Shown here one piece after another: positions 35,448-47,331 of a stretch of 54,008 nt of DNA (positions are counted from its first letter, which is position 1; each line of letters starts with the position of its first letter). The position numbers were made by a program, and so were the translations under genes. The DNA lies in NCBI GenBank assembly GCA_052389555.1, contig JBQTHV010000090.1:1-54008 (forward strand), in the 5' to 3' direction. Source of the stretch: JABFSM01 sp052389555. GTDB lineage: Bacteria; Gemmatimonadota; Gemmatimonadetes; Gemmatimonadales; GWC2-71-9. A model generated the notes under the pieces. That model was not told where the DNA came from, made no database searches, and saw nothing but the letters and a program-made list of their open reading frames with translations.

Positions 35448-36670
35448 ATGCCGTTGCCCCCGCGTATCCTGCTCGCCGATTGCGACCAGATGTTCGTGGC
35501 GGTCACGCGTCAGGTGGATCCGGAGGGAGCCGGCCAAGCCAAGCTGCTGGTGGTTGGCGGACGCGCCAACAGTCGAGGCGTAGTGTGCTCGGCGTCGTAC
35601 GAGACTCGCCCGTTCGGGCTTCGGGCCGGGATGCCGATCGCCCAGGCAGTTCGGCTCTGTCCCGGCGCCACCTTCGTGCCGGTGCCCGGCCGAGCCTGCC
35701 GCGAGGCGCACCGCCGGATTCGCGCGGTGCTGGAACGCTGGACGCCGGTCGTGGTCCCGGCGAGCATCGACGAGTTCTACCTCGACCTGACCGGTACCGA
35801 ACAACTCTACCGGGAACCGCTCGAACACACGGCTCAGCGGGTTAGGTCCGCTGTGCTCGAGGCGACCGGACTCACCGTGTCGATCGGCGGCGGCACCAAC
35901 GGCATGATCGCGAAGATGGCGGCGGAGGTCGCGAAGCCGCGGCTGGGCTCGAAGGGCACCGGCGTACTGATAGTGCCCCCGGGCCAGGAAGCCGAGTTCA
36001 TGACCGAGCGCGACCTGGCGGAAATCCCCGGGATCGGACCGCGCCTCCAGGCCCACCTGGCCCGGCGCGGGCTGGCCTCGGTGCGCGATGCATTGCGGAT
36101 CGAGCTCGCTACCTTGCGATCCTGGCTGGGAGACGGTACGGCCCGCTGGCTCTCCCGGCGCATCCGGGGCGAAGCGTCCCGCGACATCGAAACCCGGCCG
36201 GCGAACCATTCCGTCAGCCACGAGACCACCTTCGCGAAGGATCTGGTTGGCGACGAGGCCATCGAGACCCGGCTGCTGCACCTCGTTACCCAGCTGGCCG
36301 CGCAGCTTCGCGCCGATGGGTTGGCGACCCGATGCGTGACGGTCAAGCTCCGGGATCACGACTTTCGCACCCGGCAGGCCGGACGCACTTTGCGCGATGC
36401 GCTCGCTACTGATCGCGCCCTGTTCGCGGTCGCGCGGGAGCTCCTCGGGGCGCTGCGGAGCCGGCGGCGTACCGCGGCGCGTCTGGTCGGCGTGAGCTTC
36501 TCCGCGCTCGAATCGGCGGAAGGTCCGGTTCAGTTCGGACTCTTTCCGGCGGAGAGCCCGGAAGCTGAAAGCGCCCGCGACCGCCGCCTGGCTCGGGCGA
36601 TCGACTCCATCACCCGCAAACTGGGGAGCGAGGCGATCGGGCCGGCTCGTTTAGCGGGGCGAACTTCGCC

Positions 36671-36674
<4 letters not shown>
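35448..36674 (+). CDS. Y-family DNA polymerase (DinB/Pol IV-like)
   Basis: A translesion polymerase of 408 aa. The first metal site is LLADCDQMFVAV (near residue 10), the second SIDEFYLDLTG (near 105). VSIGGGTNGMIAKMAAEVAKP and DLAEIPGIGPRLQAHL are the palm and helix-hairpin-helix segments. By alignment to Dpo4 the steric-gate position is Phe. The C-terminal little finger follows. There is no LexA-like site evident upstream. Its stop overlaps the convergent modC stop within CTAA at 36671-36674. Confidence 0.92.
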
Positions 36675-37734
<1,060 letters not shown>

Positions 37735-37738
<4 letters not shown>

Positions 37739-38529
37739 CGGCCTTCGACTTTCTGCGGGGTGAGGAACTGAACCAGCAAGAAGACCGAGAGGGCAAGGAG
37801 CAGGAGAATCGCCGCGGCGGGCACGGCAGCCGGCAGGCCGAACAGCGTGAACCGGTCGTAGATCAGAATACTCGCGACCTTGGGGTTATAGGTGAGGATC
37901 ACGATGGATCCGAACTCGCTCACACTACGGGCCCAGCCCAGCACCGCGCCGGCCAGCACGCCTCGCCCGGCCAGGGGCAGGGTGACTTGGCGGAAGGCCT
38001 GCCATCCCGTATCGCCGAGGGTTCGGGCGACCCGCTCGAGCTTGGGATCGACGCCCCGGAACGCCTCGCGCGCGGCACTCACGACGATCGGCACCGAGAC
38101 GAAGAGCATTCCGGCGATGATCCCGGGTACCCGGTTGACCACCTCGAGGCCGAGGTCAGCCAGCGCGCTGCCGATCCGCGACTGGCGGCCGAGGAAGAGG
38201 AGCAGCGCGATGCCGGCGACCGGATGCGGCACCACGACCGGGAGTTCCACGATGCCCGCCACGATCCGGGAGCCGGGGAAGCGGCGGCGGGCTAGGAGGT
38301 ATGCGAGCGGCACTCCGAGGCCCAGGGAGAGCAGCGTGGCCGCAGTCGCGGTCACCACCGTAAGCCACAGGGAGGCGAGCAACTCTCGATCGCGAAGGGC
38401 GGCTCCCAGACTCGCCGGGCTCGACTGGAGGAGCAGCCGTGCCAGCGGTCCGGCCACAAACAGCACCAGCACCGCGGCCAGCAGCCACACCACCACCGCA
38501 CCCGGTGAGGGAATACTGCGTCTGGTCAT
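37735..38529 (-). CDS. ABC permease, molybdate/tungstate type (ModB/WtpB-like)
   Basis: A 264-aa membrane protein from ATG 38529 with about six spans (AVVVWLLAAVLVLFVAGPLA first). The EAA loop is VARTLGDTGWQAFRQVTLPLAGRGVLAG near residue 175. The frame is open upstream to 38871, but that lies antisense to ferritin. The substrate assignment rests on the ModC-like partner; sulfate or another oxyanion is possible. Confidence 0.88.
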
Positions 38530-38549
38530 CGACGTATATTCTACCCCCG

Positions 38550-38586
38550 AACTCCCTGATCCCTGGTCCCTGGCCCCTGGTCCCTT
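38550..38586. repeat. CCCTGGT heptamer array
   Basis: Units CCCTGAT, CCCTGGT, CCCTGGC, CCCTGGT in 7-bp register lie between the divergent permease and ferritin genes. It ends three bases before the ferritin start, leaving no clear Shine-Dalgarno. Confidence 0.85.
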
Positions 38587-38589
38587 CTT

Positions 38590-39087
38590 ATGCGCCTCAG
38601 CACCAAGATCCAATCCGGCATGAACGAGCAGATGCGGCGCGAGTTCAGCGCCTACTATCTGTATCTCTCCATGGCCGCCTGGTTCGCCCAGCGGAACTTC
38701 GACGGCTTTTCTCGGTGGATGCGGGCTCAGGCGCAGGAAGAAGCCAGCCACGCGATGAAGTTCTTCGACTACGTCATCGACCGAAACGGGGAGATCGCGC
38801 TCGACACGATCGACAAGCCGAAAGCCGATTGGAAGAGCGTGCTGGCCGTCTTCGAAGCAGCCAAGGCCCATGAGGCGAAGGTTTCCCAGGGGATCAACAA
38901 GCTCTACGAGCTGGCCCTCGCGGAAAAGGACTATGCCTCGCAGGCGATGGTCCAGTGGTTCATCACGGAGCAGGTGGAGGAGGAGAAGACCAGCACCCAG
39001 ATCGTCGAGGTCCTTCGCATCATCGGCGACAGCGCCTCGGGTCTTCTGTTGTATGACCGGGAACTCGGAGCTCGCAACCAGGCGTAG
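38590..39087 (+). CDS. Ferritin (FtnA-like)
   Basis: A 165-aa four-helix iron-storage protein lacking the heme-binding bacterioferritin pattern. Ferroxidase ligands fit EFSAYYLYLSMAAWF (Glu near 16-18), EEASHAMKFFDY (ExxH near 50) and the Glu and Gln of EKDYASQAMVQWFITEQVEEE. It stores iron as a mineral core in the cytosol. It follows a CCCTGGT array. No Fur box was recognised. Confidence 0.95.
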   Translation: MRLSTKIQSGMNEQMRREFSAYYLYLSMAAWFAQRNFDGFSRWMRAQAQEEASHAMKFFDYVIDRNGEIALDTIDKPKADWKSVLAVFEAAKAHEAKVSQGINKLYELALAEKDYASQAMVQWFITEQVEEEKTSTQIVEVLRIIGDSASGLLLYDRELGARNQA

Positions 39088-39112
39088 TTCCCTAGCTCCC
39101 TAGGCCCTCGCC

Positions 39113-40000
39113 ATGCGAATCGCCTTCCTCGGTCTCGGCGCTATCGGCACCCCGATGGCCGCTCGGCTCGCAGCTCGGCACGAGCTGGCGGTCTGGAATC
39201 GCACCGCGGCCAAAGCGCGGGAGTTCACCGCCGCGCACCCGGCTCGATTCGCAGCGACTCCGCGGGAGGCGGCGGCCGGCGCGGAGATCGTCATCACCTG
39301 CCTGCCCACATCGGCCGACGTCGAACGCTTGCTCGACGGGCCCGACGGTCTCGAGGCCGGGCTCGAGCGCGGTACGCTGTTCCTCGACTGTACCTCGGGG
39401 GATGCCGCAACCTCCCGCCGGATCGCGGCGCGACTGGCGCCCCGGGGGGTGGAGCTCGCCGATGCCCCGGTGAGCGGCGGAACCAACGGCGCCGCGGCGG
39501 GAACCCTCACCGTGATGGTGGGAGGAACTCCGGAGATCTTCCAGCGCGCCGTGCCGGTCCTCCAGGCCTTTGGCAATCGCATCGTCCACATGGGACCTCT
39601 GGGTACCGGCGATGCCATGAAGGCAGTCAACAACACGCTGCTCGCGCTGAACATCCTGGGACTCGCCGAGGGGCTCACCGGCCTGGCCAAGGCGGGGGTT
39701 AACCCGCGGGTTGCCGTGGAGACCCTCAATACGTCGAGCGGGCGCTCGTTTGTGAGTGAGAGCCTCGTGCCCGAACGGGTTCTGACGGGAGCGTGGCCGG
39801 TGACCTTCCGGCTGGCCCTGCTCGACAAGGATGTGGGGATCTGTCTCAACCAGCTCCGCGAGCTGGGCGTGCCTGCGCCGCTGCTCGAGCGGGCCGGCGA
39901 GCTGCTGCACGATGCGAGGCTGGCCCTGGGCGAAGCGGCCGATTATCTGGAGCCAATCAAGCTCCAAGAACGCCGTTCGGGAGTCGAGATTCGCGGGTGA
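39113..40000 (+). CDS. NAD(P)-dependent beta-hydroxyacid dehydrogenase
   Basis: A 295-aa member of the 3-hydroxyisobutyrate dehydrogenase / GLYR1 family. FLGLGAIGTPMA is the dinucleotide-binding site, LADAPVSGGTNGAAAGTLTVM the substrate loop, and GDAMKAVNN carries the catalytic Lys. The substrate (hydroxyisobutyrate, tartronate semialdehyde or succinic semialdehyde) cannot be told from sequence. The start is ATG 39113 and the stop overlaps the next start (GTGA). Confidence 0.92.
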   Translation: MRIAFLGLGAIGTPMAARLAARHELAVWNRTAAKAREFTAAHPARFAATPREAAAGAEIVITCLPTSADVERLLDGPDGLEAGLERGTLFLDCTSGDAATSRRIAARLAPRGVELADAPVSGGTNGAAAGTLTVMVGGTPEIFQRAVPVLQAFGNRIVHMGPLGTGDAMKAVNNTLLALNILGLAEGLTGLAKAGVNPRVAVETLNTSSGRSFVSESLVPERVLTGAWPVTFRLALLDKDVGICLNQLRELGVPAPLLERAGELLHDARLALGEAADYLEPIKLQERRSGVEIRG

Positions 40001-40863
40001 GCGAGGGCGGTCAGGCGTTCAGGCGTTCAGGCGGTCAGCAAGCCGAGCCGTCCAGCCGTCCAGCCGCCGAGCCGCCTATTCTCGTTCTCGTCGGCACCCA
40101 GGACATCGTCAACCTCGCCGGCGCGGTGCGGCTCGCCCGCAACTTCGGCATCGAGCGCATGCGTCTCGTCAAGCCGGAGATCTTCGACCCCTGGCGCATC
40201 GAGGGCATCGCTCATAACACGGCGGAATTCGTCTCGCGGATTACCCTGCATGACTCCCTCGCGGACGCGATAGCCGACTGTGTGCTGGTCGCCGCGCTCA
40301 CGGCCCGCGAGCGGACCGCCAAGCGATCGGTCCAGCGCCCTGCGGCGGCAGCTGCCCTGCTCGCCCAGCGCAGTCGGGAAGGGCCGGTGGCCGTCGTAGC
40401 AGGACGCGAAGACAGCGGGCTCACCAACGAAGAGCTGGATTACTGCCAGGTCCTGGTGACCATCGAGACCGATCCCAGGCACCGCTCCCTCAATCTCAGC
40501 CACGCGGTGGGGATCTTCTGTTACGAATCCTGGCTCGCTCGCGCCACGCCGCCGTCGCTCAAGCCGCCCCGCCGGCCCGCGCCGCCCGCGCCGTCGGCCA
40601 GGCTGGAACTGCTTTTCCGCGATTGGGAACGAGCGTTGTGGGCCATCGAGTTCTTCAAGACCCGCCGCCCTGAAGTCGTGATGCGCTCGGTGCGGGAGGC
40701 CCTGTTCCGTGCCGATCTCGACTGGCGCGAGGCTTCGTTGTTGCGCGCCATGACGCTGGAGGTCGTGCGCTATCTGGAGCGGGCGGAGGTTCCCTTCGAG
40801 CTGCCCGAGCATCTCCGCGACGTCGGTCGGCTGTCGGACGACGCGCCGCCGGACGAGCCGTAA
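39997..40863 (+). CDS. SpoU-family (TrmJ-like) RNA methyltransferase
   Basis: A 288-aa protein from GTG 39997; the frame opens further upstream but only inside the dehydrogenase gene. SPOUT knot motifs: VNLAGAVRLARNFG (motif 1), VVAGREDSGLTNEE (motif 2), SLNLSHAVGIFCYE (motif 3), which suit 2'-O-ribose methylation with SAM. TrmJ, which modifies tRNA position 32, is the likeliest match. The first roughly 28 residues (GGQAFRRSGGQQAEPSSRPA) come from a repeat array and are probably dispensable. Confidence 0.9.
   Translation: MSEGGQAFRRSGGQQAEPSSRPAAEPPILVLVGTQDIVNLAGAVRLARNFGIERMRLVKPEIFDPWRIEGIAHNTAEFVSRITLHDSLADAIADCVLVAALTARERTAKRSVQRPAAAAALLAQRSREGPVAVVAGREDSGLTNEELDYCQVLVTIETDPRHRSLNLSHAVGIFCYESWLARATPPSLKPPRRPAPPAPSARLELLFRDWERALWAIEFFKTRRPEVVMRSVREALFRADLDWREASLLRAMTLEVVRYLERAEVPFELPEHLRDVGRLSDDAPPDEP
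40003..40078. repeat. In-frame repeat array at the start of the methyltransferase gene
   Basis: GTTCAGGC/GGTCAGC units of about 8 bp, then GCCGTCCA and GCCGAGCC units. They encode a non-conserved N-terminal tail. Confidence 0.75.
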
Positions 40864-40911
40864 TCCCCAATCCCCACTCCCCACTCCCCATTCCCCATTC
40901 CCCTTTCCCCA
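40863..40911. repeat. CCCCAAT/CCCCACT heptamer array
   Basis: Units CCCCAAT, CCCCACT twice, CCCCATT twice, CCCCTTT in strict 7-bp register precede actA. This wording is nearly identical to cyanobacterial STRR repeats as I remember them. The related array is at 50384-50437. Confidence 0.9.
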
Positions 40912-40954
40912 ACTATTTTCGCACGTCCCTTCCATCAGGATCGGAACCGACAGC

Positions 40955-41611
40955 ATGGGGAAGCTGGTCGTCGCGGGTGGGATCACCAGTCTGGCCGCGG
41001 TGGCCGCTCTTACTGCTTCCCTTGGCCGTTCCTCGGTCCAGCAACCTGCTCCACCCGCTGCCCCGGCTCCTGCCGCTCCCGCTGGTTCCCCGGCTCAGCC
41101 CGCTCGACCTGATTCGTTGATTGCCCCGCGTCTCACCCCCGCCGATTCGGGCCGACTCAAGGGGCCTCGGCAGCCGATCTTCTTCCGCCACGACATTCAC
41201 GCGGGGCAGTACAAGATCCCCTGCCAGTACTGCCATTACTCGGTAGCCCAATCCAGCGAGCCGGGCATCCCGTCGCTGGAGACCTGCATGGGGTGTCACC
41301 AGGTGATTTCGGGGACCGACAGCACCGACCGCAACGAAATCCAGAAACTGCGCCAGTTCTGGCGTGACAGCGCGAATCACGCCGCGCCCCGGCTCGAGTG
41401 GGTGCGCATTCACGCGATCGCCCGGCATGTGAAGTTCCCCCATAACGTGCACATCAAGGCGATGGGCGTGAACGCGTGCCAGACTTGCCACGGCGATCTT
41501 GCGCGGATGCCCCAGGTCTTCCGGGTGAATGCCGTGACCAACATGGGATTCTGCATCACGTGTCACCTGGAGCGGAACGTCAATCGGGATTGCACGGCGT
41601 GCCATTACTGA
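40955..41611 (+). CDS. actA: Alternative complex III subunit A, pentaheme cytochrome c
   Basis: A 218-aa membrane-anchored cytochrome. Residues 1-25 form an uncleaved anchor or signal, followed by a Pro/Ala-rich linker. Five CxxCH heme-binding motifs are visible: CQYCH (from residue 90), CMGCH, CQTCH, CITCH and CTACH at the extreme C-terminus. It passes electrons out of the quinol:acceptor oxidoreductase. First gene of actABCDEF. Confidence 0.94.
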   Translation: MGKLVVAGGITSLAAVAALTASLGRSSVQQPAPPAAPAPAAPAGSPAQPARPDSLIAPRLTPADSGRLKGPRQPIFFRHDIHAGQYKIPCQYCHYSVAQSSEPGIPSLETCMGCHQVISGTDSTDRNEIQKLRQFWRDSANHAAPRLEWVRIHAIARHVKFPHNVHIKAMGVNACQTCHGDLARMPQVFRVNAVTNMGFCITCHLERNVNRDCTACHY

Positions 41612-41612
41612 G

Positions 41613-41720
41613 GGCTATTGGCCATTGGCTATTGGCTATTGGACGCTCCGATTCAAGGCGGGGCTCCGATCGCTGCTGCCCGGCTTTTTCCAATAGCCAA
41701 TAACCAATAGCCAATGGCCC
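41613..41720. repeat. CTATTGG/CCAATAG inverted arrays with unique core (second copy)
   Basis: Left arm 41613-41642 and right arm 41689-41720 flank a core of about 46 bp. Arm ends match the element at 7141-7275, including GGCTATTGGCTATTGGACGC at the inner left boundary, though the cores differ. It lies between actA and actB, so it should be transcribed. Confidence 0.9.
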
Positions 41721-41734
41721 TTACCGGACCCTGA

Positions 41735-44733
41735 ATGTCTGAGACCCCAGTAGATCGTCGCCGCTTTCTGAAGGTGCTGGGCGCCTCCACCGCCGGCGGT
41801 GCTGCGCTTTCGGGTTGCTCGCTGCAGAGTATCGAGAAGCTGGTCCCCTACCTGGTGCAGGCCGAGGACCAGGTTCCCGGCATTCCGACCTGGTACGCCT
41901 CGACCTGTACCGAGTGCGAAGCGGGATGCGGGGTGCATGTGAAGACCCGCGAGGCTCGGGCGATCAAGCTCGAAGGGAACCCGGCGCATCCGGTGAATGC
42001 CGGCACGCTGTGCCAGCGCGGACAGGCCGCGCTCCAGGGCCTCTACAATCCCGATCGCCTCAAGGGTCCTCAAGAGAAAGTGCGGGGCTCCTTCCGGGGG
42101 ATGCTCTGGGAGGAAGGTATCGATCGGCTCGCGCAAGCGATTCGCGAGCGGCCCGGAGGATTCACCGTCATCAGCGGGGCGGGGCCAGGGACGTTCGACA
42201 CGCTGCTCGCGACGCTGGTCGAATCGGTGGGCGGTACCCTGATCCGCTATCAGCCGTTTGATCGCGCCGTGGAACGGATCGCCAATCAGCGCGTGTTCGG
42301 GATTGACGAGCTGCCGCTCTACGACTTCGCTCAGGCACGCCACATCGTGTCGTTCGGCGCCGATTTCCTGGAGACGTGGGGCCCGGTGATCGAGCAGCAG
42401 CGTGGCTTCGCCCAGTCGCACGGGTGGGAACCGGACCGCGGCATGGCCAAGCACGTCTACGTCGGACCCCGGATGAATCTGACGGGAATGAATGCGGACG
42501 AGTGGCATCCGGTCTTCCCTGGGTCCGAGGCCACGCTCGCGCTCGCGATGGCCGCGCTCATTCTTGCCGAGCGCACCACCGCGCCGGCCGATGCCAACGC
42601 GCTTCGGCCCCTGCTGGCTCCCTTCACGCCGGAACGCGCCGCGAACGAAACCGGGCTCACCCCGGACACGGTGCGCCGCCTGGCCCGGGAATTCGTGACC
42701 GCGGCTCCGAGCCTCGCGGTGGCCGGCGGGGTCGGCAGCCAGCACCGCGGCGCGATCGAGCAGTGCGGCGCCGTGGCCTTGCTCAACTACGTCGCCGGCA
42801 ACGTGGGGCAGACCGTGCGCTTCGGTGCCGGGCTTCCGCGCTGGGACGACTACGGTGCGATGGAGCGACTGATCGCGCGGATGGACGCGGGTGAGATCAG
42901 CGTGCTGCTGGTGCACGAAACGAATCCCGCCTACGCGCTGCCCCAGCAGGCCGGTTTCGTCGAGGCGCTCGGGAAGGTCCCCCTGAAAGTGAGCACCGCG
43001 CTGTTCCCGGACGAAACCACGATGGCGTGCGACCTGCTGCTGCCCGGCCATCACGCGCTCGAGCGGTGGGACGATCTCGCGCCGCGGGCCGGCGTGCGCG
43101 GGCTCCTCCAGCCGGTGATGATGCCGCTCTTCGACACCCGGCCCACCGGCGATGTCCTTCTGGCGGTCGGCCGAAAGCTCGGCCCTAACCCGCAATTTGC
43201 GGCGCCGACGTACGAGGCCCATCTCAAGCAGGAATGGGCCAAACTGGCCCAGGCGCGCGGTGCCGCGGACGCCGATCAATTCTGGCGCGAGTCGCTCCAG
43301 CGCGGCGGCCTCTACGACGAGCAACCTGCCGTCCTGCCGTCCGGCCGTCCTGCCGTCCAGCTGGCACCTGCCGTCCTGCCGTCCGGCCCTGCTGCCGTCC
43401 AGTTTGACGGCGACGGCGAGTTCATCCTGCTTCCCTCGCCCTCCTCCATGTACTACGACGGGCGCGGCGCCAACCGGCCCTGGCTGCTCGAGAATCCCGA
43501 CCCGGTCACCAAGATCACCTGGAGTTCCTGGGTCGAGCTGCATCCCGAGACCGCGCGTCGGCTCGATCTGCGAGAGGGAGAATTGGTGCGGGTTACCTCC
43601 CCTCGCGGGTCGCTTGAGGTCCCGGTCTATGTCTATCCGGGAATCCGGCCCGACGCGCTGGCCCTGCCGCTCGGCCTGGGGCATACCGCGTTCGGCCAGT
43701 ATGCGGAGGGGGTTGGGGTGAACCCGCTCGACCTGATCGCGGCCGCCGACGGGCTGGGCTTCCTGCCCTATGTCTCGACCCGGGTGTCCCTCCAGAAGCT
43801 CCGAGGCTACCGCAAGCTCCCCAAAACCGAGGGCAACCCCCGCCAGCTCGGCCGCCACATCGCCGAGCAGATGCCGGCCGCCGATGCGGCCCGGGGGCTC
43901 TCCCTGGAGGAATCGCTCCGGCAGCTGGGTCAGGAGAAGCACGAGATCAATACCGAGAGAGAGCTCGAGGCGATCGCCGGGTTCCGGGAAGGGCAGCTCG
44001 ACGAAGTGAAGCACGGCGCCTACGCGCAGGAGCATCCCCGCTGGGGAATGGTGATCGACCTCGCCAAGTGCACCGGCTGCTCGGCCTGCGTTACCGCGTG
44101 TTATGCAGAGAACAATCTGCCCTGGGTCGGCGCCGACCAGGTGGCGATCGGGCGGGAAATGAGCTGGCTCCGGATCGAGCGTTACTTCGAGGGCGGCGAG
44201 ACCGCCGGCGAGCCGTTCGAGGCGCGGGTGATTCCGATGCTCTGCCAGCATTGCGAGAACGCGCCCTGCGAGTCGGTCTGCCCGGTCTTTGCGGCCTACC
44301 ACACGCCCGACGGCCTCAACGGCCAGATCTACAACCGCTGCGTGGGGACCCGCTACTGCAGCAACAACTGTCCCTACAAGGTCCGCTACTTCAACTGGTT
44401 TGCGTACGCCAAGCGGGCGTTCCAGGAGCCGCTCAATCTCCAGCTCAACCCCGATGTGACGGTACGCGCGCGGGGGGTGATGGAGAAGTGCACTTTCTGC
44501 GTGCAGCGGATTCGGGGGGCCCAGCACCAGGCCAGGCTGGAGGACCGGCCGCTGCGAGAAGGTGATGTGCAGACCGCCTGCCAGCAGGCATGTCCGTCCA
44601 ACGCGATCATCTTCGGCAACGTCAACGATCCCGAGAGCCGCGTCGCGAAGGCAAAGCAGGATCCCCGCGGGTACCACGTGCTGGAGGACCTGAACACTCG
44701 ATCCAGCATCACCTACCTCGCCAAGGTGAAGGC

Positions 44734-44737
<4 letters not shown>
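41735..44737 (+). CDS. actB: Alternative complex III subunit B, molybdopterin-oxidoreductase-like plus Fe-S domain
   Basis: A 1000-aa fused subunit. The Tat signal (DRRRFLK) and lipobox LSGC occupy residues 1-30. The B1 half resembles molybdopterin oxidoreductases. The B2 half has four cysteine groups (CTGCSACVTAC, CQHCENAPCESVC, CVGTRYCSNNCPYK, CTFC with CQQACPS), which bind one [3Fe-4S] and three [4Fe-4S] clusters in known complexes. B1 also keeps CTECEAGC plus a distal Cys. An in-frame repeat insert (43322-43402) precedes FDGDGEFILL. It overlaps actC by ATGA. Confidence 0.95.
43322..43402. repeat. In-frame GCCGTCC repeat array in actB
   Basis: Eight-bp units CTGCCGTC/CGGCCGTC repeat in two clusters and encode AVLPSGRPAVQLAP plus AVLPSGPAAVQ in the B1 half. 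The same peptide word GRPAVQ/GRPAVR appears in queE and, as RRPAVQPS, in actE. Confidence 0.85.
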
Positions 44738-46121
<1,384 letters not shown>

Positions 46122-46122
<1 letters not shown>

Positions 46123-46646
46123 TGCTGTTCCAGAAGGCGAAGCCGGTTCCCGGCGTACTCGGGTCCTTCGTGCACATCGACGCGGCCACCGAGGCCATCG
46201 GCGGCCTCAAGGCCCGCGGCTTCAAGGACTTCACCGTCTATAGCGCGGCGCCCAATCACGAGATCGAGCAAGCGCTCGATGAGCCGGTTAGCTGGGTGCG
46301 CGCGTTCACCCTGATCGGCGGTCTCATCGGAGTGACCTCGGGTTTCGCGCTCACCATCTGGACTTCGCTCGACTGGCCCCTGCTCGTGGGCGGGAAGCCG
46401 ATCGCTGCGGTGCCGCCCTACGTGGTCATCGCGTTCGAGCTCACCATCCTGTACGGCTCGCTTTCGACCGTGGCCGGGATGGTGCTGCTTTCGCTGCGCA
46501 AGTCGCTCCGAGGCCGGGCCTATCACCCGAGCTTCAGCGACGACCGGATCGGCATCTTCGTGCCCTGCTCGGGGGACCAGGTCGAGCCGGTCCGCACGCT
46601 GCTGCGCGACGCCGGCTCGGAGGAGGTAACGGTCCATGCTGCCTAA
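46122..46646 (+). CDS. actD: Alternative complex III subunit D (DUF3341)
   Basis: A 174-aa protein from ATG 46122. VLGSFVHIDAATEAIGGLKARGF is the DUF3341 start; two spans follow (FTLIGGLIGVTSGFALTIW and PPYVVIAFELTILYGSLSTV). It packs beside ActC/ActF in known structures. Its TAA stop lies within a CCTAACCCG word and overlaps actE by 11 bp. Confidence 0.94.
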
Positions 46647-47331
46647 CCCGCTCCGGCCGTCCCGCCGTCCCGCCGTCCAGCCGTCCACCCGTCTGCTTCT
46701 GGCCGGGGCGATGTTCCTGCTCGCCGGCTGCAACTTCTGGTACAACGACGTTCCCTCGCCGGACGACGCGGTCAAGCGAGTGCCGTGGTTCGATCACATG
46801 ATCAAGTCTCGGGCGATCTTCCCCTACCAGCGCGGCGACGTACCCCGCACGACCGTCCCGGGCACCGTCCCGATCACGGGCGCCGAACCCGATTGGAGGA
46901 GCGAGTTCCTGGCCGGCGGGGCGACAACGGCGGACCGGCTCACCAACCCGAACCCGGCTGCGGGCCTGGCTCGGGGAGACACGCTCTACCAGTTCTTCTG
47001 TTCGGTGTGCCACGGCCCGGTGGGAGCCGGGAACGGCACGGTGGGGATTCGCATGGGTGCGCCATCGCTCCTCACCGACCGGGCCCGCGGGTTCTCGGAC
47101 GGCTACCTCTATAGCATCATTCGCTACGGCCGTGGGTTAATGCCGCGCTACGGCGACAAGATCCACGGGATCGACGATCGCTGGGCCGTGGTGAACTACC
47201 TGCGTCAGCTCCAGGCCCAAGTCGCGCCGCCTTCGGCAGTCGCCCCTAACCCGACACCGCCAGCCGCTCAGCCGAGGGCCGAGGGCCGAGGGCCGAGGGC
47301 CGAGCGCCGAGCGCCGAGCCCCGAGCGATGA
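46636..47331 (+). CDS. actE: Alternative complex III subunit E, monoheme cytochrome c lipoprotein
   Basis: A 231-aa lipoprotein. The N-terminus (RPSRRPAVQPSTR) is repeat-encoded, followed by a hydrophobic stretch and lipobox FLLAGC. One CSVCH heme site lies near residue 120, with GLMPRYGDKI supplying the axial Met. The C-terminal tail (AEGRGPRAERRAP) comes from a GCCGAGG heptamer array. It relays electrons to the terminal oxidase. It overlaps actF by ATGA. Confidence 0.93.
   Translation: MLPNPLRPSRRPAVQPSTRLLLAGAMFLLAGCNFWYNDVPSPDDAVKRVPWFDHMIKSRAIFPYQRGDVPRTTVPGTVPITGAEPDWRSEFLAGGATTADRLTNPNPAAGLARGDTLYQFFCSVCHGPVGAGNGTVGIRMGAPSLLTDRARGFSDGYLYSIIRYGRGLMPRYGDKIHGIDDRWAVVNYLRQLQAQVAPPSAVAPNPTPPAAQPRAEGRGPRAERRAPSPER
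46650..46692. repeat. GCCGTCC repeat at the actE 5' end
   Basis: Units CGGCCGTC, CCGCCGTC, CCGCCGTC, CAGCCGTC (8 bp) encode the residues just before the ActE signal peptide. Confidence 0.8.
47271..47327. repeat. GCCGAGG heptamer array at the actE 3' end
   Basis: Eight 7-bp units (GCCGAGG four times, GCCGAGC three times, CCCGAGC) run right up to the actE stop and actF start at 47328. They encode a periodic Arg/Ala/Glu/Gly/Pro tail. Confidence 0.92.

Noticed and set aside
38530..38871. N-terminal extension of the ModB-like permease
   Set aside because: It is antisense to the ferritin gene and has no permease similarity; ATG 38529 precedes the first membrane span.
41636..44677. Long minus-strand open frame of 1013 codons
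   Set aside because: It is the antisense shadow of actB, which has clear Fe-S motifs; long antisense frames are common at this GC content.
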